A stretch of DNA of 39,193 bases from Acetatifactor sp. (GTDB lineage: Bacteria; Bacillota; Clostridia; Lachnospirales; Lachnospiraceae): the NCBI GenBank assembly GCA_022511385.1, contig JAFLRN010000021.1, forward strand, positions 1-39,193. Direction: 5' to 3'. Positions 32,453 to 39,193 of this stretch are shown here, piece by piece; position 1 is the stretch's first letter, and every line of letters starts with the position of its first letter. Under the pieces are notes generated by a model. It saw only the letters and a program-made list of their open reading frames with translations, searched no databases and was not told the DNA's origin. The translations under genes and the position numbers were made by a program.

Positions 32453-33619
32453 ATGAAGCGAGTATTTTTGATCGTCTTGGACAGCTTTGGGATTGGTGAG
32501 ATGGAGGACGCGGCTGCTTATGGTGATGTGAACGTAAACACCTTGAGAAGCGTGTCCTCAAGTCCGTATTTTCACCTTCCGAATTTAAAGGCATTAGGCC
32601 TGTTCCAGATAGACGGCGTGGAAGTGGGAGAAAAAGGCGGTGAACCGACCGCGGTGATCGCGCGGATGACAGAAGCCTCAAAGGGAAAGGATACCACCGT
32701 CGGACATTGGGAGATTGCGGGGATCTGCTCCCCCAGACCTCTGCCCACTTACCCGGAAGGGTTTCCTGAGGAGGTGCTTGCGCCATTCCGGGAAAGGACC
32801 GGCCGCGGCGTGCTCTGCAACCTGCCATATTCGGGGACACAGGTCATTCAGGAGTACGGAGACGCCCACATGAACACAGGGGACCTGATCGTATATACCT
32901 CTGCCGACAGCGTGTTTCAGATCGCGGCTCATGAGGAAATTGTACCTCTGGAACAGCTCTATGAATATTGCCGTATGGCGCGAGATATTCTACAGGGAGA
33001 GCATGGCGTGGGGAGAGTGATCGCGCGGCCTTTTGTGGGACCCTGCGGCGGCCCGTTTACGAGGACCTCCAACCGTCATGACTTTTCTCTGCTGCCCCCG
33101 GAAACCACCATGCTGGACCAGCTGGAGGCGGCGGGAAAGGATGTGATCGCCGTGGGCAAGATCAAGGATATTTTTGCTGGAAAGGGGATCACTGAGGCTG
33201 TTTATACCAGCGGAAATGCGGAGGGCATTGAGAGGACCCTGGAATATCTGGACAAGGATTTTGAGGGCTTGTGCTTTGTGAATCTGGTGGACTATGATAT
33301 GCTCTACGGCCACCGCAGGGATGTGGACGGCTATGCAAAGGCGCTTACTTATTTTGATGAAAAATTGCCGGAAATCCTGGGCAAAATGAAAGAGGATGAC
33401 GTGCTGATGATCACTGCCGACCATGGCTGTGACCCGGCTTATGAGGCCACCACGGATCACACCCGGGAGTACACACCTTTTCTTATGTATGGCAGAAAAA
33501 TAGCACCTAAAAATCTGGGAACGCGGAAAACCTTTGCAGACATAGGGGTAACTGTGTTACAATACTTTGGTATTACGCCCGCCTTTTCAGGGAAGGGCAT
33601 GTTGGAGGATATCAAATAA
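32453..33619 (+). CDS. deoB: Phosphopentomutase
   Basis: 388 residues, the standard size; ATG 32453 with GGAAAG upstream. It interconverts (deoxy)ribose-1-phosphate and (deoxy)ribose-5-phosphate in nucleoside salvage, using two Mn2+ ions. Metal and catalytic motifs are intact: VLDSFGIGEMEDA at the N-terminus, KDTTVGHWEI with the phospho-acceptor Thr, DYDMLYGHRRD, and TADHGCDP near the C-terminus. It lies between the spoIIIA operon and prfC, whose start is 2 nt after the deoB stop, so the two are co-transcribed. Confidence 0.97.
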   Translation: MKRVFLIVLDSFGIGEMEDAAAYGDVNVNTLRSVSSSPYFHLPNLKALGLFQIDGVEVGEKGGEPTAVIARMTEASKGKDTTVGHWEIAGICSPRPLPTYPEGFPEEVLAPFRERTGRGVLCNLPYSGTQVIQEYGDAHMNTGDLIVYTSADSVFQIAAHEEIVPLEQLYEYCRMARDILQGEHGVGRVIARPFVGPCGGPFTRTSNRHDFSLLPPETTMLDQLEAAGKDVIAVGKIKDIFAGKGITEAVYTSGNAEGIERTLEYLDKDFEGLCFVNLVDYDMLYGHRRDVDGYAKALTYFDEKLPEILGKMKEDDVLMITADHGCDPAYEATTDHTREYTPFLMYGRKIAPKNLGTRKTFADIGVTVLQYFGITPAFSGKGMLEDIK

Positions 33620-33621
33620 CC

Positions 33622-35217
33622 ATGAGCAACCACACAGAAGAGATTAACCGTCGCCGAACCTTCGCCATTATTTCCCATCCGGATGCGGGCAAGACCACGC
33701 TGACCGAAAAATTCCTGCTCTACGGAGGAGCCATCAACCTGGCGGGCAGCGTCAAGGGAAAGGCTACGGCCAGGCACGCAGTATCAGACTGGATGGAAAT
33801 CGAGAAGGAGAGAGGTATTTCCGTCACTTCCTCGGTGCTGCAGTTTGAGTACGGCGGCTATTGCATCAATATACTGGACACCCCGGGGCATCAGGACTTC
33901 TCTGAGGACACCTACCGTACCTTGATGGCAGCGGATTCCGCCGTCATGGTCATCGATGCGTCCAAGGGCGTGGAAGCCCAGACAAGGAAGCTGTTTAAGG
34001 TCTGTGTTATGCGGAAGATTCCCATTTTCACTTTTATCAACAAGATGGACAGGGATGCAAACGACACCTTTGATCTTTTGGATGATATTGAGAAGGAGCT
34101 GGGCATTGCAACCTGTCCCGTGAACTGGCCCATCGGATCGGGAAAGGGCTTTAAGGGTGTCTATGACCGGGAGAAGAAATGTGTCATTTCCTATGCCGAT
34201 ACGGAGAAGGGAACCAAGGAGGGAACGGCCACAGAGATTCCGGTTCAGGATGAGGAACATCTGAGGGAGATGATCGGTGATGAGGCTGCGGACAAGCTTT
34301 TGGAGGAGATTGAACTGTTGGACGGTGCCAGCGCGGAGTTTGATCTGGAATTGGTGCAGAAAGGAGAACTGACGCCGGTCTGCTTTGGCTCCGCTCTGAC
34401 TAATTTTGGTGTGGAAATCTTTCTGAAACACTTTCTGGAGATGGCCACTACCCCTCTGCCCAGGAAAGCTGATATCGGCCTGATCGATCCGGTGGAGCAT
34501 GAGTTCAGTGCCTTTGTGTTCAAGATCCAGGCCAATATGAATAAGGCGCACCGGGACAGGATCGCTTTCATGCGCATCTGCTCCGGCAAATTTGATGCCC
34601 AGATGGAGGTGCGTCATGTGCAGGGAGGCAAGGTCATGCGACTATCCCAGCCCCAGCAGATCATGGCGGACGAGAGAAAAATTTTAAGCGAGGCTTATGC
34701 GGGGGATATCATCGGTGTGTTTGACCCGGGATTGTTCTCCATCGGGGACACCATCTGTATGCCGAAGGATAAATTCCAGTACGAGGGTATTCCCACCTTT
34801 GCTCCGGAGCATTTTGCCAGGGTGCGCCAGATGGACACCATGAAGCGGAAGCAGTTTGTGAAGGGAATTGAGCAGATCGCCCAGGAGGGCGCAATCCAGA
34901 TATTCCAGGAGTACAATACAGGTCTGGAGGAGATCATTGTAGGCGTGGTGGGTGTGCTGCAGTTTGACGTGCTGAAGTACAGGCTGGAAAACGAATATAA
35001 TGTGGAAATCCGTCTTGAGAACCTGCCTTATGAGCATATTCGATGGATCGAGAACAAGGATGAGGTGGACATTACAAAGCTCACAGGCACCTCCGACATG
35101 AAGAAGGTAAAAGATATGAAGGGAAATCCGCTGCTCTTGTTTGTGAATTCCTGGAGTATCGGCATGACCCTGGATCGCAATAAGGGACTTGTTCTGGCGG
35201 AGTTTAGCAGAAACTGA
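33622..35217 (+). CDS. prfC: Peptide chain release factor 3
   Basis: 531 residues, the family's usual length. GTPase motifs: G1 ISHPDAGKTTL, switch region ERGISVTSS, G3 DTPGHQDFSED, G4 NKMDRD. Domains II and III follow, ending in SIGMTLDRNKGL. RF3 recycles RF1/RF2 from terminated ribosomes. ATG 33622 has GGAGGAT ~11 nt upstream inside the end of deoB; spacing of 2 nt makes translational coupling likely. No oddity seen. Confidence 0.97.
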   Translation: MSNHTEEINRRRTFAIISHPDAGKTTLTEKFLLYGGAINLAGSVKGKATARHAVSDWMEIEKERGISVTSSVLQFEYGGYCINILDTPGHQDFSEDTYRTLMAADSAVMVIDASKGVEAQTRKLFKVCVMRKIPIFTFINKMDRDANDTFDLLDDIEKELGIATCPVNWPIGSGKGFKGVYDREKKCVISYADTEKGTKEGTATEIPVQDEEHLREMIGDEAADKLLEEIELLDGASAEFDLELVQKGELTPVCFGSALTNFGVEIFLKHFLEMATTPLPRKADIGLIDPVEHEFSAFVFKIQANMNKAHRDRIAFMRICSGKFDAQMEVRHVQGGKVMRLSQPQQIMADERKILSEAYAGDIIGVFDPGLFSIGDTICMPKDKFQYEGIPTFAPEHFARVRQMDTMKRKQFVKGIEQIAQEGAIQIFQEYNTGLEEIIVGVVGVLQFDVLKYRLENEYNVEIRLENLPYEHIRWIENKDEVDITKLTGTSDMKKVKDMKGNPLLLFVNSWSIGMTLDRNKGLVLAEFSRN

Positions 35218-35291
35218 AGAACGTGAGAGACAGCATTTTTGAAATTGACGATAGGTGCTCAGTGATGGGATTTAGAAACAGGAGTCGTGGG

Positions 35292-36554
35292 ATGGATAAG
35301 AAAAATTGCCGTATAGCGGTCAGTCTGCTGATTCTATGCATGGTATTCAGTGGCTGTGCCGGTATGCCGCCGGGGGCGACACCCGAGGTTTTTGGAGAAT
35401 GGAATCCACAGCAAGGGCAGGAAAAGTCCGGTACTGTACCAGATTCCATCATGGCGTCGGATCCCGGAGCTGGAGAGACGTATACTCTGGAGGAATATTC
35501 CTTTCTGGAGGAAGGGAGCGGCTTTGCTTACAGGGATTTAAGCGCGGCTGAGAAGCTCTGGTATCATGATATGGAGCGGATTCTTGGCAGCTACCGCACA
35601 GAGGTGGAGTTGTCGGTGGAAGCGTTGACGGCAGGATTGAATGAGACCCATATTGACAGGATCTTTCAGTGCGTGCTGAATGATCACCCTGAACTTTTTT
35701 ATGTGGAGGGCTACTCCTATACCAAGTATACGAGGTATGGGCAGGATGATGATATCCTGTCAGTAGAATTCTCAGGAAGATACAGCATAGACATGGAGAC
35801 GGCACGACATCGGCAGAGAGAGATTCATCAGGCCGTTGATGAGATCCTTGTGGGAATCGACGACAATGCCAGCCAATATGATAAGGTTAAATATGTGTAT
35901 GACACGCTGATCCGCGAGACCGATTATATGTTGGAAGCGGAGGACAACCAGAATATTTATTCCGTGTTTGTCAATCATCTGTCCGTCTGTCAGGGCTATG
36001 CAAAGGCCACTCAGTATCTCTTAAACCGCCTGGGCGTGGAATGTGCGCTGGTGTTGGGAACGGTGGAGACGGGGGAAGGGCATGCCTGGAACCTGGTGAA
36101 TGTGGACGGCAGTTATTATTATGTGGATACCACCTGGGGAGATGCTTCCTATCAGATGGGAGATGGCGAGAGCGGTGACCAGCGCACCAAGCCCGAAATC
36201 AATTATGACTATCTGAATGTGACAACGGCGGAGCTTTTGCGTACCCATGCTTTGGACCAGAGACAGCCGATGCCTCTATGTATCGATACTGCCGCAAACT
36301 ATTACGTTAGAGAGGGCGCCCTGTTTGACAGTTATGACAGGGAACAGATGGAAGCTCTTTTTCAGCGGGTGATGGAGCAGGAGCGAAGCGATGTGACGAT
36401 AAAATGTGCGACCTGGGAGTGCTATGACGAGATATTCCGTGCGCTGGTAGAGGAGAAGAGAATATTTGATTATCTGCCGGGTAGTGGGCAGAGTGTCGCC
36501 TACACCCAAAACGACGCGCAGTGGTCTCTGACTTTTTGGGTGACAAATGAGTGA
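35292..36554 (+). CDS. Transglutaminase-like lipoprotein
   Basis: 420 residues from ATG 35292, with AGGAG 7 nt upstream; the longer in-frame start at 35223 puts non-signal sequence before the export signal. An n-region (MDKKNCR), hydrophobic core and lipobox FSGC indicate a lipid-anchored surface protein. The transglutaminase/protease-like core lies at ~200-300, with Cys in SVCQGYAKA, His in GHAWNLV and Asp in VDTTWGD, a complete Cys-His-Asp triad. The C-terminal ~100 residues are unassigned. Proteins of this kind act on cell-surface peptides or proteins; the substrate is unknown. It stands 74 nt after prfC and before the Asp23-family gene. Confidence 0.88.
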   Translation: MDKKNCRIAVSLLILCMVFSGCAGMPPGATPEVFGEWNPQQGQEKSGTVPDSIMASDPGAGETYTLEEYSFLEEGSGFAYRDLSAAEKLWYHDMERILGSYRTEVELSVEALTAGLNETHIDRIFQCVLNDHPELFYVEGYSYTKYTRYGQDDDILSVEFSGRYSIDMETARHRQREIHQAVDEILVGIDDNASQYDKVKYVYDTLIRETDYMLEAEDNQNIYSVFVNHLSVCQGYAKATQYLLNRLGVECALVLGTVETGEGHAWNLVNVDGSYYYVDTTWGDASYQMGDGESGDQRTKPEINYDYLNVTTAELLRTHALDQRQPMPLCIDTAANYYVREGALFDSYDREQMEALFQRVMEQERSDVTIKCATWECYDEIFRALVEEKRIFDYLPGSGQSVAYTQNDAQWSLTFWVTNE

Positions 36555-36568
36555 GGGCATGTTATACT
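36540..36568 (+). promoter_or_regulatory. Promoter of the Asp23-nusB-xseA operon
   Basis: GTGACA (36540-36545), 17 nt, TATACT (36563-36568) with a preceding TG (TGTTATACT). The -35 lies inside the 3' end of the transglutaminase gene. Confidence 0.7.
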
Positions 36569-36610
36569 ATATTATTAGTTAAGTTCGATTTTGAAAAGGA
36601 GCATTGAGCT

Positions 36611-37030
36611 ATGGGAAAAAGGATAGAAAAAAGACCTGCGAAACAGGAAATGAAGGCGGCTGAGGAGCACAATCCCGTTGTGCTCATGGATGAGAAGGAC
36701 GTAGGAGTGGTTCAGATTGCCGATGATGTGGTGGCGATGATTGCATCTTTAGCCACTACCGAGGTGGAAGGTGTCAGCGCAATGGCAGGTAACATCACCA
36801 ACGAACTGATGAGCAAGGTGGGCATGAAAAAGCTTACCAAGGGTGTGAGAGTTGACGTTCTGGAAAATAACGTGACTGTGGATCTGGTGATGACCGTGGA
36901 GTACGGCTATAATATCCCTGCTACCTGTCAGCAGGTGCAGACGAAGGTAAAGGCCGCCATTGAGAATATGACAGGCTTGAACTGTACGGACGTGAATATC
37001 CGTATTGCAGGAGTCAAGGTGAGGGCCTGA
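36611..37030 (+). CDS. yqhY: Asp23/Gls24-family envelope stress protein
   Basis: 139 residues; AAAAGGAG upstream of ATG 36611. The family core is clear: VVQIADDVVAMIASLATTEVEGVSAM (shown here in parts: IADDVVAMIA and EVEGVSAM), then TKGVRVDV, VDLVMTVEYGYNIP and a C-terminal DVNIRIAGVKV. A variable basic N-terminus precedes it. Its place directly before nusB matches Bacillus yqhY, which has been linked to acetyl-CoA carboxylase control; accBC is not present here. Symbol assigned from family plus synteny. Confidence 0.88.
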   Translation: MGKRIEKRPAKQEMKAAEEHNPVVLMDEKDVGVVQIADDVVAMIASLATTEVEGVSAMAGNITNELMSKVGMKKLTKGVRVDVLENNVTVDLVMTVEYGYNIPATCQQVQTKVKAAIENMTGLNCTDVNIRIAGVKVRA

Positions 37031-37063
37031 GCATAAATTTTGCAGAAGGAAAAGAAATTACAA

Positions 37064-37474
37064 ATGGGACGACATGAGCAGAGAGAACAGGTATTCATGC
37101 TTTTATTCCGTGTGGAGTTTCATGACTCCGCAGAAATGCCTGGCCAGATAAGGTTGTTTTTTGAGGACAATGAAACCGTCAGTTCTCCAAAGGATGCCGA
37201 ATATATCCAGGCCAGATGCCAGGCGGTCCGGGACAAACTTCCGGAGATTGACAGGCTGATCAACGAGAATACGGAGGGATGGGATACTGCCCGTATGGGA
37301 AAGGTAGAGCTCACCGTCCTGCGTCTGGGAATATATGAAATGCGTTTTGACAAAGATATTCCTGCCGGTGTTGCCATCGATGAGGCGGTGGAGATCGCCA
37401 AGAAGTATGGTCAGGAAAATTCCGGCGGGTTTGTCAATGCGATTCTGGCCAAAATATTGAAGCTGGGTGATTGA
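37064..37474 (+). CDS. nusB: Transcription antitermination factor NusB
   Basis: 136 residues from ATG 37064 (MGRHEQREQVFMLLF), the typical NusB N-terminus; an in-frame TTG at 37040 adds only a basic leader. Conserved parts include LTVLRLGIYEMRF, PAGVAIDEAVEIAKKYG and FVNAILAKI. It binds boxA RNA with NusE/S10 for rRNA antitermination. It follows the Asp23 gene by 33 nt and overlaps xseA by 8 nt. Confidence 0.96.
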   Translation: MGRHEQREQVFMLLFRVEFHDSAEMPGQIRLFFEDNETVSSPKDAEYIQARCQAVRDKLPEIDRLINENTEGWDTARMGKVELTVLRLGIYEMRFDKDIPAGVAIDEAVEIAKKYGQENSGGFVNAILAKILKLGD

Positions 37475-38681
37475 TATTCGAAGCGTATATACGGTAGGAC
37501 AACTGAATTCATACATCAAAAATATGTTCACACAGGACTATCTGCTGCAGCACCTCTTTGTCAAGGGCGAGGTCAGCAACTGCAAGTATCACTCCTCCGG
37601 ACATATTTACTTTACGTTAAAGGACCCTAAGGGTACGATAAGCTGCGTCATGTTCGCAGGCAGCCGTTCGGGTCTTTCTTTTCGTTTATGCGAGGGGCAG
37701 CAGGTGATCGTGGGCGGTTCTGTGGATGTTTATGAGCGGGACGGCAAGTATCAGCTGTACGCGAAGCAGATTCTTCTGGACGGAAACGGCATTCTGTATG
37801 AGCGGTATGAACAGCTGAAGAGGGAGCTGGAGGAGACGGGGATGTTTGCCGCAGAGTACAAGCGGCCCATTCCACGCTATATTCGGACGCTGGGGGTTGT
37901 TACTGCCTCCACGGGAGCTGCAGTACGGGATATTATCCAGATTGCAGGCCGCAGGAATCCTTATGTGCAGATTATCCTCTATCCGGCTATTGTTCAGGGG
38001 GAAGCGGCTGTGCCCAGTATCATCAATGGGATTCGTGCTCTGGAACAGATTGGAGTGGATGTGATGATCGTGGGCAGGGGCGGCGGTTCCATTGAGGATC
38101 TGTGGGCTTTTAATGAGAGAGAGGTTGCAGAGGCGGTGTTCCAATGTTCCGTGCCTGTTATTTCTGCGGTGGGACATGAGACGGATACTACCATCATTGA
38201 TTTTGTTTCAGATTTGCGTGCTCCTACGCCCTCTGCAGCAGCAGAGCTGGCTGTGACGGATATCAGGGAAATCTTCGGGGAACTGTCGGCCTATCGGGAT
38301 GAACTGAACAGGGCTATGGACAGGCTGTTTCGGGACAAGCGTGCCCAGGCGGAGCGCCTGAATCTTCAGTTGAAGGCATTAAGTCCTGCCAGTCGTATCC
38401 GGGAGAAGCATATGTTGGCATTATCTGCTGAAGAAAGGCTGCAGGCGCGGATGCAGCGGATTCTGGAAGCGAGACGGCATCAGTTGGCGCTTTACATTGA
38501 ACGTTTGAAGGGGCTTTCTCCGCTGGAGAAGTTAAACAGCGGTTATTCCTATGTTTCTGACGACGCAGGGAAAAATATCCGATCTGTGGCTCAGGTGAAG
38601 CCGGGGCAGGTTTTGACTATACAGGTCAGTGATGGAAAAATAAGTGCTAAAGCAGAGCAAGTCATCATTCTTGGCGAGTGA
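37467..38681 (+). CDS. xseA: Exodeoxyribonuclease VII large subunit
   Basis: 404 residues from GTG 37467, overlapping the nusB stop by 8 nt. An N-terminal OB fold (~1-100), the catalytic core with GVVTASTGAAVRDI, GRGGGSIEDLWAFN, SAVGHETDTTIIDFV and RAPTPSAAAE, a helical coiled-coil region, and the C-terminal LNSGYSYV segment. Together with the small subunit XseB it degrades single-stranded DNA. xseB, normally the next gene, is not found in the window; a palindromic element begins 2 nt after the stop. Confidence 0.96.
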   Translation: MIDIRSVYTVGQLNSYIKNMFTQDYLLQHLFVKGEVSNCKYHSSGHIYFTLKDPKGTISCVMFAGSRSGLSFRLCEGQQVIVGGSVDVYERDGKYQLYAKQILLDGNGILYERYEQLKRELEETGMFAAEYKRPIPRYIRTLGVVTASTGAAVRDIIQIAGRRNPYVQIILYPAIVQGEAAVPSIINGIRALEQIGVDVMIVGRGGGSIEDLWAFNEREVAEAVFQCSVPVISAVGHETDTTIIDFVSDLRAPTPSAAAELAVTDIREIFGELSAYRDELNRAMDRLFRDKRAQAERLNLQLKALSPASRIREKHMLALSAEERLQARMQRILEARRHQLALYIERLKGLSPLEKLNSGYSYVSDDAGKNIRSVAQVKPGQVLTIQVSDGKISAKAEQVIILGE

Positions 38682-38682
38682 C

Positions 38683-38855
38683 GGCAGCGTGCGGCAGGTA
38701 TGCCCACGCGCACGCGGCAACGCTCCGCCAAACTAACTGCCAACTTCGACTAAGGTGCGAGAGTACCGCACCTAAGTCTACGTAGGCAGTGGATTTCGGC
38801 TCCGTCTAAGGGCGCCGCTGAATTGTTTGCGTGGGTATACCTGCCGCACGCTGCC
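38683..38855. repeat. Palindromic intergenic element (173 bp) after xseA
   Basis: Terminal inverted repeats of 27 nt (38683-38709 and 38829-38855) match at 26 of 27 positions, beginning GGCAGCGTGCGG. Inside are nested arms: ACTGCC/GGCAGT, and a GACTAAGGTGCG / CGCACCTAAGTC hairpin around 38748-38781. No coding sequence is visible. It looks like a MITE-like or REP-like repeat and could also end xseA transcription. Confidence 0.85.
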
Positions 38856-38958
38856 TGAATACTGACAATGATTTACATAAGTGATGCTTTGCTAAAAGAA
38901 AGAGCCTTTTTACATTTGTGTAGTAGTGAAATAAATCGAAATTTATGGGGAGAAACTC

Positions 38959-39193
38959 ATGATTAGAATAAGACCATATAAAGCCACGGATAGTAATACA
39001 ATATTATCGTGGTGTCAAGATGAAAAAGCATTTTATCAGTGGACAGCAGGAATACTTGGGAATTATCCTATAACACAGAATGAATTTCGTTTTGTTGAAT
39101 CCCTTATGCCGTTTACTGCATTTGATGAAACAGGAATTGTTGGCTTTTTTACATTGAGAAATCCAAATGAATCACTGGATGAACTGCGTTTTG
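38959..39193 (+). CDS. GNAT-family N-acetyltransferase (partial, runs off the window)
   Basis: ATG 38959 has GGGGAG upstream and opens MIRIRPYKATDSNTILSWC; the frame is still open at the last base after 78 residues. The N-terminal pattern IRPYKATD...W, then FTAFDETGIVGFFTLR, is that of GNAT acetyltransferases (first beta-alpha units). The acetyl-CoA-binding motif lies beyond the window. The substrate is unknown. The sequence is AT-richer than the xseA region, so it may not belong to the core block. Confidence 0.75.
   Translation, partial: MIRIRPYKATDSNTILSWCQDEKAFYQWTAGILGNYPITQNEFRFVESLMPFTAFDETGIVGFFTLRNPNESLDELRF

Overview
The window looks like a chromosomal segment of a Gram-positive, endospore-forming Clostridia member, most likely a Lachnospiraceae. 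The grounds are a complete spoIIIAA-AH operon, the Asp23-family/nusB/xseA block next to it (close to the Bacillus spoIIIA-yqhY-nusB-xseA order), strong AGGAGG-type ribosome binding sites, GTG/TTG starts, and a moderate base composition that becomes visibly AT-richer between about 10.9 and 26.4 kb.

Region 1 (1-4.8 kb, + strand): an unusual 1003-residue membrane protein (extracellular propeller-like and Cache-like sensor parts fused to a major facilitator domain), followed at once by a membrane-anchored SpoIIE/RsbU-type phosphatase in which one usual metal-binding Asp is Lys. Region 2 (4.8-10.0 kb, - strand): a Bce-like module transcribed permease - ATPase - response regulator - histidine kinase, with a good promoter upstream of the permease. 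It is divergent from a small two-helix membrane protein (10.3-10.75 kb) that has its own promoter and terminator; a 26-bp tandem repeat lies between the two promoters.

Region 3 (10.9-26.4 kb) is a defence-type accessory island. It opens with wreckage: two broken XRE regulators each followed by the same ~53-nt sequence, an AlbA/Schlafen-type regulator between them, and a decayed AbiEi/AbiEii toxin-antitoxin pair that still shows its ATGA overlap. Then come two intact multi-gene cassettes. Cassette A (14.2-18.2 kb) has a near-consensus promoter and encodes an OLD/AAA-type ATPase, a 227-residue protein with a possible PD-(D/E)XK core, and an AIPR-family protein ending in a cold-shock-like domain. 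Cassette B (18.4-26.2 kb) has a C-terminal pglZ remnant with an in-frame stop, a HEPN-SNF2 helicase fusion (RNTWAH motif), and a 1201-residue sacsin-like GHKL ATPase with a zinc-finger-like cluster and a Gre-factor-like tail. Cassette B resembles parts of BREX/Pgl/DISARM-type systems but lacks any methylase or intact PglZ here. A strong terminator closes the island.

Region 4 (26.5-39.2 kb, + strand) is core genome: spoIIIAA-AH behind a sigma-E-like promoter, deoB, prfC, a transglutaminase-like lipoprotein, an Asp23-family gene, nusB and xseA, then a partial GNAT acetyltransferase. Two ~165-173 bp palindromic elements sit here, one between spoIIIAC and spoIIIAD and one directly after xseA, where xseB would be expected. 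No rRNA, tRNA, CRISPR array or transposase gene was seen.
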